A stretch of 25,184 nt of DNA from Bacillota bacterium. GTDB taxonomy: Bacteria > Bacillota > Clostridia > Oscillospirales > Acutalibacteraceae. The DNA lies in NCBI GenBank assembly GCA_023458755.1, contig JAEWYE010000041.1, positions 1 through 25,184 on the forward strand, given 5' to 3'. A program made the translations under genes and the position numbers. A model generated the notes under the pieces. That model searched no databases, was not told where the DNA came from, and saw only the letters and a program-made list of their open reading frames with translations. Numbering within the stretch: position 1 is the first letter of the stretch; each line of letters opens with the position of its first letter. Positions 14,714 through 22,310 of this stretch are shown here, piece after piece.

Positions 14714-14755
14714 AAAGCACGGAAGGCCGCCTTTTAAGGCAATCTTCCGTGCTTT
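14714..14755. terminator. Bidirectional terminator between the YcxB-like gene and the pyrophosphatase gene
   Basis: AAAGCACGGAAG (14714-14725) pairs with CTTCCGTGCTTT (14744-14755); the loop contains a further GCC/GGC hairpin. It separates two convergent genes. Confidence 0.85.
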
Positions 14756-14787
14756 GTTATGTGTTCACAAAAACAATTTATATTTTA

Positions 14788-16878
14788 TTAATGGAAGATG
14801 GACAGCGTAAGGAACATGGTGGACATCAGGGAGGAAACGAGCGATACCACCGTAATCTGTGTGTTGATGGACGGCCCTGCGGTATCTTTGAACGGATCGC
14901 CGACCGTATCGCCGATAACGGCGGCCTTGTGGGCGTCCGAACCCTTTCCTCCGTTGTGACCGGATTCAATGTACTTCTTGGAGTTATCCCACAAGCCGCC
15001 CGCGTTGCTCATGAACAGCGAAATCAGCAGCCCGGTAATAATGTTGCCGCAAAGGAATCCGCCGATTGCCTGCACACCGCCGATGAACCCGACGGCAATG
15101 GTGGCAAGGATGGAAACCAATCCTGCCGGAATCAGCTCTTTAATAGCGCCGACAGTGGCAATTTCAATGCATTTGCCGTATTCCGGCGTAACCCCTTCTT
15201 TGCCTTCCTTTAATCCGACAATTTCACGGAACTGGCGGTGAATTTCGGCAACCATTCTCTGCGCGTTGCGGTCAACGCCGAGCATCAGCATGGCAGAGAA
15301 AATAGCCGGAATGGTAGCGCCTACCAGAAGTCCGAAGAAAACAGTCGGATTCATAATGTCAAATCCGGTAATTCCTGTTAGGTGCAATGCGGCTGCGGAA
15401 ACATTTACTTCGCTGATAAACGCGCCCAAAAGGGAGATGACCGTCAAACCGGCCGCGCCGATTGCAAAGCCCTTCGTTACCGCTTTTACGGTGTTTCCTG
15501 CGCTGTCTAAGGAATCGGTAATGTCGAGAACTTCATCACCTAAATCACCCATTTCAGCCAGTCCGCGCGCATTATCCACAATCGGGCCGTAGGCATCGTT
15601 TGAAACGATCATGCCTACAATCGAAAGCATTCCGACCGCCGCCATGGCAATGCCGAACATGGCGTAACCGCTGCCCAGTGGGTCGCAAAGCTTATAAGCC
15701 ACAAGCGCGGAAACGGCGATGCCCACCATGGAGGGGAGCGCGCTGATAAATCCGTAGGATATGCCGGATAAAATGGTGAATGCCGGACCGGTTTCCGAGG
15801 CTTTCGCTACATTGTGTACCGGCTTTTTGGTATCGTCCGTAAAATAGTCGCTTGCAAATCCAATGATGACACCAACCAGCAGGCCGACTGCGCTTGCGCC
15901 CCATATCTGCCACTTGAAGTGGAATCCGAAGGTTGCGGCGGCGGTCAGCAGAAGAAAGATTGCGGTTGTCACATAGGTACTGCGGTTCAGTGCTTTTGTC
16001 GGGTTGCCGTGTGTGCCCATTCTGGCGGACGCGACGCCGATGATGGAGGAAAGCAGTCCGGCTGCGGCGTAGCAGAACACCATGCTTGTGTTCACTGTTC
16101 CGCCTGCGGCTTTGTCGATGGTGGCACCGATGACAAGCGCCGCCGCCATAGAGGCAACGTTCGAGTCAAACAGGTCAGCGCCCATTCCGGCCACGTCGCC
16201 CACGTTGTCGCCTACGTTATCCGCAATAACTGCGGGATTTCGAGGGTCATCCTCCGGAATCCCAAGTTCCACTTTGCCCACTAAATCCGCGCTGATGTCG
16301 GCAGTCTTTGTGAAAATACCGCCGCCCGCTTTCGCAAACAGTGCCAGCGAGCTGGCGCCAAAGCTAAAGCCCAGCAGAGCCGTGGTATCTTTGGTAATCA
16401 GCATAACGAGTGCAACGCCGAACAGCGTTCCGCCCACAACCGCCATACCCATGACTGCTCCGCCGCGAAATCCTGCCATAAAGGATGGTTTGATCCCTTT
16501 TTGAGCAGCCTCTGCGGTTTTCATATTGGCTACAGTTGAAATTTTCATTCCGATTACGCCCGCAACTGCCGAGAAAATGGTACCGCATATGTAGGAAAGG
16601 AACATGGTCAGGTTATCGTGCCAATTACCCTGCCAAATCGGGCTGGGCAGGAAAGTGAAAATAAGAATTGCGGCAACTCCGGCAAATTTTGCAAGAACCG
16701 TATATTCTTTTTTCAGGAACGTACTCGCTCCGTTTTGTATCAGTCCGCCGATCTGAGCGATTCGCGCGTTGGATGACGGGCGCTTCTTTACCCAATACGA
16801 AAGCCATCCTGCAAACGCAAACGCAAGTAATGAAATAGCAATGGACAGTTCCAGAAAAAATGTTACCCCAAAATCCAT
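14788..16878 (-). CDS. hppA: Membrane-bound ion-pumping pyrophosphatase
   Basis: The 696-residue protein has about 16 membrane helices and the active-site block DDPRNPAVIADNVGDNVGD (about residues 209-228) of membrane pyrophosphatases, followed by AGMGADLFDS. KAAVIGDTVGDPFKDTAGPS near the C-terminus is the second conserved site. It splits pyrophosphate and moves ions across the membrane. At the position that separates K+-dependent from K+-independent enzymes it reads GNTVKAVTKG with Lys465 and Thr468; K+-dependent enzymes have Ala there. It is therefore predicted to be a K+-independent proton pump rather than a Na+ pump. AAAGGAT lies 8 nt before the ATG. It is a single-gene unit; recovering energy from pyrophosphate fits a fermenting anaerobe. 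Confidence 0.96.
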   Translation of the reverse strand: MDFGVTFFLELSIAISLLAFAFAGWLSYWVKKRPSSNARIAQIGGLIQNGASTFLKKEYTVLAKFAGVAAILIFTFLPSPIWQGNWHDNLTMFLSYICGTIFSAVAGVIGMKISTVANMKTAEAAQKGIKPSFMAGFRGGAVMGMAVVGGTLFGVALVMLITKDTTALLGFSFGASSLALFAKAGGGIFTKTADISADLVGKVELGIPEDDPRNPAVIADNVGDNVGDVAGMGADLFDSNVASMAAALVIGATIDKAAGGTVNTSMVFCYAAAGLLSSIIGVASARMGTHGNPTKALNRSTYVTTAIFLLLTAAATFGFHFKWQIWGASAVGLLVGVIIGFASDYFTDDTKKPVHNVAKASETGPAFTILSGISYGFISALPSMVGIAVSALVAYKLCDPLGSGYAMFGIAMAAVGMLSIVGMIVSNDAYGPIVDNARGLAEMGDLGDEVLDITDSLDSAGNTVKAVTKGFAIGAAGLTVISLLGAFISEVNVSAAALHLTGITGFDIMNPTVFFGLLVGATIPAIFSAMLMLGVDRNAQRMVAEIHRQFREIVGLKEGKEGVTPEYGKCIEIATVGAIKELIPAGLVSILATIAVGFIGGVQAIGGFLCGNIITGLLISLFMSNAGGLWDNSKKYIESGHNGGKGSDAHKAAVIGDTVGDPFKDTAGPSINTQITVVSLVSSLMSTMFLTLSIFH

Positions 16879-16916
16879 ATTATCGATCCTTTCTATGACA
16901 GACTTTATTATTTATC

Positions 16917-16925
16917 ATTATAGCA
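16917..16925 (-). promoter_or_regulatory. Extended -10 promoter of hppA
   Basis: On the minus strand TGCTATAAT has a perfect -10 hexamer (16917-16922) and the TG of an extended -10. No good -35 box is seen, which is usual for extended -10 promoters. The leader would be about 30-35 nt. Confidence 0.6.
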
Positions 16926-17073
16926 TTACATTTATAAAAAATATATAGAAAAATTAAAAAATATGTATTATTTCTATTAGTATTAGACTATCCTTCTCGC
17001 TGTAATTCGTGCTGATTCATTATAAATCCAATCTTTTTTACGAAAGATACAGAATTTTGTTATTCAGAAATGC

Positions 17074-17097
17074 AAAAAAGCCACCGATCATTCGGTG
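17074..17097 (-). terminator. Terminator of the TetR-ABC operon
   Basis: CACCGA (17082-17087) pairs with TCGGTG (17092-17097) over a 4-nt loop, and six Ts follow on the minus strand (17074-17079). It lies about 30 nt past the permease stop. Confidence 0.8.
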
Positions 17098-17127
17098 ACT
17101 TTCCTGTTGTCAAATTAACCGGCTCTA

Positions 17128-17916
17128 TTAAGCCGCGATATCTTTGAACCGATATTTCAAAAATCCAATGCCGGTAAAAACAATGGCGATTCCCGCTCCA
17201 ATGGCAATCAGCGTGCCGTCAAGGCTGTTGGAAGCAATCACATTTGCCGGGTCGGCATATGTGAAAGGCGTTATGTATTTCAAAAATTCCGCATCTTTAC
17301 TGATGTTGACAAAAATATTCAAAAAATAAAGTAAAGCCGCGAGCCCAAGCCCCATGCCAATGTTCCCGCGCTTTAAAAAAGCGGAAATGCCAAAGCAGAT
17401 GCAGGCAATTTCCAGCTGCATGACCGTTTGAGCAAGGTGGAACAGCCAAAACGGCTGCCACACAATTGATTCACCGATTGCCCAAAAGGAGGTAATTGAA
17501 AAAGCAAGGAAAATTACATCGAAGCAAATAATGATTGCCGCAACGGACAGCAACTTTTCGCTGACAACTTTTACGCGGCTCACCGGATGTGTCAAAAGGA
17601 ATTCTGCTGTGTGGCCGGACTCTTCCTTCGCCAGAGTGTCAATGCCGACAAGTGCAGCAAAGAATGCGCCGCCAATCCCCAATATATTTCCGCACTCCAT
17701 CCCGTAAAAACCCATGGCGGTTCCCACACTGAGCTTATCCATCCCGAACGCTGCGGTTAATCCGCCCATGTTGGCAAACATTGCGTTCACACTGCTCATT
17801 TGACTTTTCATAGCGGGATACATCAGCATACATACAAAAACCGTTGCTCCTACTGTGATGCTCCAAATCAATAGTGATTTCACACTTTGTTTCATTTCAT
17901 GAAAAAATATCGTCAT
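17128..17916 (-). CDS. ABC-2 type transporter permease
   Basis: The 262-residue protein has about six hydrophobic helices and is the membrane partner of the ATPase encoded just before it. It opens MTIFFHEMKQSVKSLLIW, and a TLAKEESGHTAEFLLTHPVSR segment precedes the third helix, as in ABC-2 permeases of the BcrB/NosY kind. The ATG at 17916 follows the ATPase stop by one base, with AAGGGCGG about 10 nt upstream; starts at 17937 and 17925 are in frame but lie inside the ATPase gene. The substrate is unknown; TetR-controlled pairs of this type often export peptides, lipids or drugs. Confidence 0.88.
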   Translation of the reverse strand: MTIFFHEMKQSVKSLLIWSITVGATVFVCMLMYPAMKSQMSSVNAMFANMGGLTAAFGMDKLSVGTAMGFYGMECGNILGIGGAFFAALVGIDTLAKEESGHTAEFLLTHPVSRVKVVSEKLLSVAAIIICFDVIFLAFSITSFWAIGESIVWQPFWLFHLAQTVMQLEIACICFGISAFLKRGNIGMGLGLAALLYFLNIFVNISKDAEFLKYITPFTYADPANVIASNSLDGTLIAIGAGIAIVFTGIGFLKYRFKDIAA

Positions 17917-17917
17917 A

Positions 17918-18793
17918 TCAGCCATCCGCCCTTTCATAAAAGTGCATAAAGATTTCTTCGAGATCTGGCTCCGAGATCGTCATATCCTGAATCGGCAGAC
18001 CGTTCAGTGCCGAAATCAATTGTGACATCTCTCCCTGATAAAGGAAACTGACCGCGTTTTCTTGGACATTTGCGTCCGCGATTCCCTCTAACTCTGGAAC
18101 CGAAGTGATACCTTGCAGATTCACTCGGCGCGCGGAAGTCTTTGACAGATTCTCCACGCTGTCGCTTATAAGCAGTCTGCCGTCGCGGATAATGGCGGCG
18201 TTTTTGCAATAGTGCTGGATTTCGGACAGCACATGGGAAGAAAACAGAATAGTCGAGCCGTTCTGCTGCCGTTCGTTCAGCAGAGAGAAAAATTCCTTCT
18301 GCATCAGGGGGTCAAGCCCGCTAGTTGGCTCATCCAGTATGTAGAGCTTAGGCTTGTGCTGCAGGGCACATACAATGCTGACTTTTTTGCGGTTGCCGAG
18401 CGAAAGCTCCTCCACCTTTTTCTTTTCATCCAGCTGTAACTGTTCACATAAGCGCTTTGCTTCCGTGCGGCAGTCCTTTTTGTGCAGCTTTGCGGAAAGT
18501 GCGATTACGTCTCCCACACGCATTCCGCGGTAGAACATGGCTTCTGACGGCATATAGCCGACATTCGCTAAAATCGCGGTGCTTTCTTTTACACAATCCT
18601 TTCCCAAAACAGCCGCGCTGCCGGATGTGGGGGCAATCAGCCCAAGCAGTGTGCGGATGGTGGTGCTTTTGCCTGCGCCGTTCGGACCGATAAAGCCAAA
18701 AATGTCCCCTTCCTCTACGGTAAGGTTCAGGTCAACAATGCCTCTTGCTTTCCCATAGCTTTTTGTCAGATGGTTGGTTTGTATCACAGCCAT
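17918..18793 (-). CDS. ABC transporter ATP-binding protein
   Basis: The 291-residue protein has Walker A GPNGAGKST (residues 36-44), the signature block ELSLGNRKKV, Walker B LYILDEPTSGLD and the switch His in FSSHVLSE. About 70 residues follow the nucleotide-binding domain, as in BcrA/CcmA-type exporters. The signature reads LSLGN rather than LSGGQ, which is a common variant in ABC-2 exporters. Its ATG overlaps the TetR stop by one base (TAATG), so the two are coupled. It provides energy to the permease at 17128. Confidence 0.95.
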   Translation of the reverse strand: MAVIQTNHLTKSYGKARGIVDLNLTVEEGDIFGFIGPNGAGKSTTIRTLLGLIAPTSGSAAVLGKDCVKESTAILANVGYMPSEAMFYRGMRVGDVIALSAKLHKKDCRTEAKRLCEQLQLDEKKKVEELSLGNRKKVSIVCALQHKPKLYILDEPTSGLDPLMQKEFFSLLNERQQNGSTILFSSHVLSEIQHYCKNAAIIRDGRLLISDSVENLSKTSARRVNLQGITSVPELEGIADANVQENAVSFLYQGEMSQLISALNGLPIQDMTISEPDLEEIFMHFYERADG

Positions 18794-19410
18794 TATAAAT
18801 ATTCCTCCTTGTAAAAATTCTGTTTCATCATATTCAGATAAGTGATGTACTCGTCATTTATCACGAGCAGGTTGTCAACCGGTTCCGCTGAACGGTTCCG
18901 CATTAAGCTGTCAGAAACCAGAATAATTATATTCAGAACCTTTTCGGGTGACACGCTTTCTTTGAATTTATGTAAGTCCGCGCGCTGCAGTACAGAAGCG
19001 CAGCTTGTGGCAATGAGTTCACCGAAGCTGCAGTTAATATCTGTTTGCACCGTATTGTCCTTTTCCAAATATGCCTTTGTTAAAAAGGCAAACAAATCCG
19101 GGTATTGCTCCATGATTTTTACCTTGCAGTTTTGCGCGTTAATCAGCATATTGAAAAAGTCCGTTTCAGTCTGATCATAATCCTTTCGCATTTCCGTGAT
19201 TAAAAATTGTTCGGCGAATTTATAAAGGTAGAGGTACAATCCCTTTTTGTTTTCAAAGTAATGGAACAAAAGTCCTTTCGAGATTCCCGCTTTCTGTACA
19301 ATCTCATCCGTAGTTGCTTTTTTATAGTCGTGTTGGGCGAACACGTGCATTGCGGCATTCAGAATAACTTTTTGCTTTTCTTCCGGCAACTCAAAAAACT
19401 TGTCATTCAA
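18793..19410 (-). CDS. TetR-family regulator of the ABC transporter operon
   Basis: The 205-residue protein has a TetR helix-turn-helix near the N-terminus (about residues 15-60; ATTDEIVQKAGISKGLLFHYFENKKGLYLYL) and a helical C-terminal ligand domain. It is the first gene of a three-gene unit (regulator, ATPase, permease). AAGGAGG precedes the ATG with a longish 13-nt gap; a stop codon directly before the ATG rules out a longer form. Two matching palindromes upstream make autoregulation likely, with relief of repression by the compound the transporter exports. The inducer is not known. Confidence 0.93.
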   Translation of the reverse strand: MNDKFFELPEEKQKVILNAAMHVFAQHDYKKATTDEIVQKAGISKGLLFHYFENKKGLYLYLYKFAEQFLITEMRKDYDQTETDFFNMLINAQNCKVKIMEQYPDLFAFLTKAYLEKDNTVQTDINCSFGELIATSCASVLQRADLHKFKESVSPEKVLNIIILVSDSLMRNRSAEPVDNLLVINDEYITYLNMMKQNFYKEEYL

Positions 19411-19427
19411 TCCGTTTAACCTCCTTG

Positions 19428-19476
19428 TTGACTAATCTGGTCAATACTATAGCACTATTGACTCAATCAGTCAATA
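19428..19476. promoter_or_regulatory. Two matching TetR operators
   Basis: Site 1 is TTGACTAATCTGGTCAA (19428-19444) and site 2 is TTGACTCAATCAGTCAA (19458-19474, extended by one further pair to TATTGACT/AGTCAATA at 19456-19476). Both fit TTGACTNNNNNRGTCAA, a 17-bp palindrome. Centres are 30 bp apart, close to three helix turns, so two dimers would bind the same face. Confidence 0.85.
19446..19474 (-). promoter_or_regulatory. Promoter of the TetR-ABC operon, covered by the operators
   Basis: Minus-strand TTGACT (19469-19474), 17 bp, TATAGT (19446-19451). The -35 box is half of operator 2, and operator 1 starts just past the -10 box. Bound repressor would block RNA polymerase directly. Confidence 0.8.
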
Positions 19477-19559
19477 ACAAAATAAAAATATAAGAATTTT
19501 TCATTCACATAGAGAGATTTACGCTGAATAAACTTTGTTTCATTTTTAAAAATATATGA

Positions 19560-19565
19560 TATAAT
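19560..19565 (+). promoter_or_regulatory. Possible -10 box of the rRNA methyltransferase gene
   Basis: TATAAT is perfect, with a weak TTGTTT at 19535-19540 at 19-bp spacing. It lies about 46 nt before the ATG at 19612. Confidence 0.4.
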
Positions 19566-19611
19566 AGTATTATTTTATATAAACTCAGGAAAAGAAACGG
19601 AGCATAACAAT

Positions 19612-20859
19612 ATGTCGCAACCCAAAAAACAATCCCAAAAGCAGGTTCAGTTTCAATCGGATATCCGTCCGAAAGTCAACAGTAAGGTACCGGCGGAGGT
19701 TCTGCCGGCACATAATCCGGAAGCCTGTGCGCTTTATCATAAATGCGGCGGCTGCCAGCTGCAAAATATGACCTATTCGCGTCAACTGCAGTGGAAGCAG
19801 GCAAAGGTGGAAAAGCTGCTTCATAAATTTCATAAAGTCAGCCCGATTTTGGGCATGGACAAGCCTTATCATTACCGCAACAAAGTACAGGCAGCGTTTG
19901 GCACTGACCGGGCTAGAAAAATCATTTCCGGTGTCTATCAGTCCAGTACGCATCATATTGTTCCGGTTGATAACTGCATGATAGAAGATCAAAAGGCGGA
20001 CGCCATTATCGTTACGATTCGCGAACTACTCGCCAGTTTTAAGCTTCAGCCTTATGATGAATTTACCGGGCGCGGGTTTCTGCGCCACGTACTTGTAAAA
20101 CGCGGTTTTACAAGCGGCCAGATTATGGTCGTTCTGGTGGCCGGTACTCCGGTGTTCCCCGCGAAAAATTTTGTTTCCGCGCTGCTGAAAAAGCACCCGG
20201 AAATTACAACGGTTCTGCTGAACGTAAACAATCGTTTTACCAGTTTGGTGCTTGGCGATACCGAAAAGGTGCTGTACGGCAGCGGCACAATTGAAGATAC
20301 CCTTTGTGGTTGTGTATTCCACATATCCGCAAAGTCGTTTTATCAGATAAATCCGGTTCAAACTGAAGTGCTTTACGGCAAGGCAATGGAGCTGGCGCAG
20401 CTGACCGGAAAAGAAACCGTTATCGATGCCTACTGCGGAATCGGAACAATCGGTCTGATTGCCAGCCGCAAAGCGGGAAATGTGATTGGTGTGGAGCTAA
20501 ACAAAGACGCGGTGCGTGACGCGATTGCGAACGCAAAGCGCAACCAGATAAAAAACGCTTATTTTTATTGCGCGGACGCGGGCGAATTCATGCGCGATAT
20601 GGCACATGAAAAGCAGACTGCCGACGTGGTGTTTATGGATCCTCCCCGTGCGGGCAGCGACGAAACGTTTTTGTTGTCGCTCGTTACACTGAGTCCGAAC
20701 CGAATTGTCTATATTTCCTGCAATCCAGAAACGCAGGAGCGGGATTTGCTGTATTTGACCAAACACGGTTACAGCGTGACCGCTATTCAGCCGGTTGATA
20801 TGTTTCCACACACGAACCACGTTGAGACGGTAGTATTGATGTCAAGGGTTGAGAAGTAG
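19612..20859 (+). CDS. rlmD: 23S rRNA (uracil-C5)-methyltransferase, RlmD/RlmCD type
   Basis: The 415-residue protein has CALYHKCGGCQLQ (Cys39, Cys45, Cys48) and a fourth Cys122 (VDNCMIED), the CX5CGGC...C pattern that holds a [4Fe-4S] cluster in this family. SAM-binding IDAYCGIGTIGL, FMDPPRAGSDETFL and ISCNPET with catalytic Cys370 follow. It methylates a uridine of 23S rRNA (U1939, perhaps also U747, in E. coli numbering). The usual N-terminal TRAM domain is missing; there is instead a short basic, glutamine-rich lead of about 30 residues. Bacillus-type enzymes of this family can do both sites; which applies here cannot be told. It is a single-gene unit. Confidence 0.9.
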   Translation: MSQPKKQSQKQVQFQSDIRPKVNSKVPAEVLPAHNPEACALYHKCGGCQLQNMTYSRQLQWKQAKVEKLLHKFHKVSPILGMDKPYHYRNKVQAAFGTDRARKIISGVYQSSTHHIVPVDNCMIEDQKADAIIVTIRELLASFKLQPYDEFTGRGFLRHVLVKRGFTSGQIMVVLVAGTPVFPAKNFVSALLKKHPEITTVLLNVNNRFTSLVLGDTEKVLYGSGTIEDTLCGCVFHISAKSFYQINPVQTEVLYGKAMELAQLTGKETVIDAYCGIGTIGLIASRKAGNVIGVELNKDAVRDAIANAKRNQIKNAYFYCADAGEFMRDMAHEKQTADVVFMDPPRAGSDETFLLSLVTLSPNRIVYISCNPETQERDLLYLTKHGYSVTAIQPVDMFPHTNHVETVVLMSRVEK

Positions 20860-20872
20860 ATGGGTGAAAAGT

Positions 20873-20891
20873 CCAGTAATACTGGGTTTTT
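20873..20891 (+). terminator. Weak terminator after rlmD
   Basis: CCAGT (20873-20877) pairs with ACTGG (20881-20885) across a 3-nt loop, followed by GTTTTT. The stem is short. Confidence 0.45.
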
Positions 20892-20979
20892 AGAGGTTTG
20901 AGAGTAAAAATCTGATGTGTCAAAATCGTGAAAATATCGGTTCATGGGAACAAGTCAAAGACGGCATTTTCGAGTGCGA

Positions 20980-21094
20980 GAGAGCGATTTAGATGTCAGC
21001 ACTTGGCGAGTGGTCGATTTAGATAACATGGGTTTGAGAGTGGTCGATTTAGATGTTTTTTGAAAAAGCCGAGGTTGTGTGGTCAGTTTAGATG
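20980..21094. repeat. Four direct repeats of GTGGTCGATTTAGATG in a gene-free stretch
   Basis: The stretch 20860-21183 (324 bp) has no gene that I can support. It holds four copies: an imperfect GAGAGCGATTTAGATG (20980-20995), GTGGTCGATTTAGAT (21010-21024 and 21040-21054) and GTGGTCAGTTTAGATG (21079-21094). Start-to-start distances are 30, 30 and 39 bp. Such tandem sites are seen at the ends of IS21-like elements, where the transposase binds several repeats, but no transposase gene is present here. They could also be a multi-site regulator target. Too few and too variable for CRISPR. Confidence 0.75.
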
Positions 21095-21124
21095 TAGGCA
21101 TGAAAAAATGCTTTTATGACAGCG

Positions 21125-21151
21125 ACAAGCCAAACTTGAAGTTGTGCTTGT
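21125..21151. promoter_or_regulatory. 27-bp dyad upstream of the stress operon, operator candidate
   Basis: ACAAGC (21125-21130) mirrors GCTTGT (21146-21151), and inside it AACTT-G-AAGTT (21133-21143) mirrors about the same centre, 21138. Eleven of thirteen base pairs on each side are symmetric. It lies 33 bp before the cupin ATG, next to an AT-rich -10 candidate (TATAAA at 21163-21168). The dyad could bind a dimeric regulator of the operon. Confidence 0.55.
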
Positions 21152-21183
21152 GGTAAAATGATTATAAAATAGGAGGCATAATT

Positions 21184-21498
21184 ATGGTTGAACAGATATT
21201 CAAATTGTCAAGGGGCAATGAAAAAGCCGTCGAGAAGGTTATTTTCGATGATAACCTGCACTATCTGCACATGGTGTTTAACAAAACAGAAGGGTTGCCG
21301 GAACACTTCTCCAACTCAAACGTGTATATGACCGTTATTCGCGGGATACTATCTATCGGTTTGAATGATCAGGAGATACATGAATATGAGGGTGGTACTC
21401 TGCTGAAAATCCCTTATCAAACTAAAATGAATGTAAAAAACCTACATGATGATACTTTGGAGCTTATAATCGTCAAAGCACCTGCCCCAAAAAGCTGA
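21184..21498 (+). CDS. Small cupin-domain protein
   Basis: The 104-residue protein has a single cupin-like fold: YLHMVFNKTEGLPEHFSNSNVYMTVIRGILSIGL, then EYEGGTLLKIPYQTKMNVKN as the second conserved block. Only one His (in LPEHF) lies in the usual metal site, so it may bind metal weakly or not at all. AGGAGG precedes the ATG. It heads a plus-strand group with a hemerythrin-like protein, rubredoxin and Hcp, so a role in redox or nitrosative stress is likely; its reaction is unknown. Confidence 0.8.
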   Translation: MVEQIFKLSRGNEKAVEKVIFDDNLHYLHMVFNKTEGLPEHFSNSNVYMTVIRGILSIGLNDQEIHEYEGGTLLKIPYQTKMNVKNLHDDTLELIIVKAPAPKS

Positions 21499-21548
21499 CG
21501 GACAAGCTTTGCAAATTTTATGCTGTATTTTTAGAAGGAGGATTCAAA

Positions 21549-22091
21549 ATGGGAAAAGCGACACAAGATCTGCGGAAAGAACACGAGGCCATTCTTTATG
21601 TTCTGCAAATACTTGATAAAATGACGGAGTCCGATAACCGTGATGCGGAAACCCTGTTTCACTATTACGGTGAGGTTGTCTATTTCCTCAAGACATTTGC
21701 GGATAAATGCCACCACGGCAAAGAGGAGAATTACCTGTTCAAAGAACTGGTTAATAAAGGAATACCTAACGAGGGAGGACCGGTCGGTGTCATGCTGCAG
21801 GAGCACACTCAAGGCAGAGAATACATTGCACAAATGACTAAATTCCTTGAGGATAAGAACATCAGCAGCTTTAACAACGCTGCTGATCAATACCGAGATC
21901 TGCTGTGCAGACATATCGACAAGGAGAATAATGTGCTTTTCATGATGGCGGATAATGTGATTGATGAACAATCGCAGAGCCTTATGTTTGAACAATTTGA
22001 GCAGTATGAAGAGACTGTTATAGGACATGGCGTCCATGAAAAACTGCACGCTATGATTGACACCTGGGCAAAAGCTTTTGATATGGAATGA
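21549..22091 (+). CDS. Hemerythrin-like (HHE) domain protein
   Basis: The 180-residue helical protein has the pattern of hemerythrin-like iron sites: His12 in RKEHEAIL, His38 in LFHYYGE, H56xxxE60 in CHHGKEE, then LQEHTQGREYI and CRHIDKENNVLF. These are the likely ligands of a di-iron centre that binds O2 or NO. AGAAGGAGG lies before the ATG. It is 50 nt after the cupin gene and 39 nt before the rubredoxin gene. Proteins of this type beside Hcp are expected to sense, store or repair under O2 or NO stress. A repair-of-iron-centres (RIC/YtfE) role is possible, but the N-terminal domain of YtfE is not seen. Confidence 0.88.
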   Translation: MGKATQDLRKEHEAILYVLQILDKMTESDNRDAETLFHYYGEVVYFLKTFADKCHHGKEENYLFKELVNKGIPNEGGPVGVMLQEHTQGREYIAQMTKFLEDKNISSFNNAADQYRDLLCRHIDKENNVLFMMADNVIDEQSQSLMFEQFEQYEETVIGHGVHEKLHAMIDTWAKAFDME

Positions 22092-22130
22092 AAATTCTAT
22101 AGATAACAATTGGAAAGGAGGCAAAGAAAG

Positions 22131-22295
22131 ATGAAGAAATATCGTTGTATCCCTTGCGGGTACATTTATGACCCGGAAGTTGGCGATCCTGATGGCGGGA
22201 TTGCGCCCGGTACTGCGTTTGAAGATATCCCAGATGATTGGCAGTGCCCTATTTGCTTTGTAGGCAAGGACGAGTTTGAAATTATTGAAGAATAA
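22131..22295 (+). CDS. Rubredoxin
   Basis: The 54-residue protein has CIPCGYIYDPEVGDPDGGIAPG and CPICFVGKDEFE, the two CxxC pairs of a rubredoxin Fe(Cys)4 site. AAAGGAGG lies 9 nt before the ATG at 22131; a start at 22110 would place the ribosome site inside the gene. It is a small one-electron carrier. Its position 15 nt before hcp makes it the likely electron donor to Hcp or to the hemerythrin-like protein. Confidence 0.96.
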   Translation: MKKYRCIPCGYIYDPEVGDPDGGIAPGTAFEDIPDDWQCPICFVGKDEFEIIEE

Positions 22296-22310
22296 ACGGA
22301 GGAAAACCAA

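Noticed and set aside
14749..16504. Several plus-strand frames opposite hppA
   Set aside because: They mirror the GC-rich codons of the pyrophosphatase on the other strand and have no ribosome sites or family resemblance.
20980..21094. CRISPR array
   Set aside because: Only four copies of about 16 bases with sequence differences and about 15-24 bases between them; no cas genes are near.
21100..21120. Small hairpin GCAT/ATGC followed by TTTT
   Set aside because: A 4-bp stem is too weak to call a terminator.
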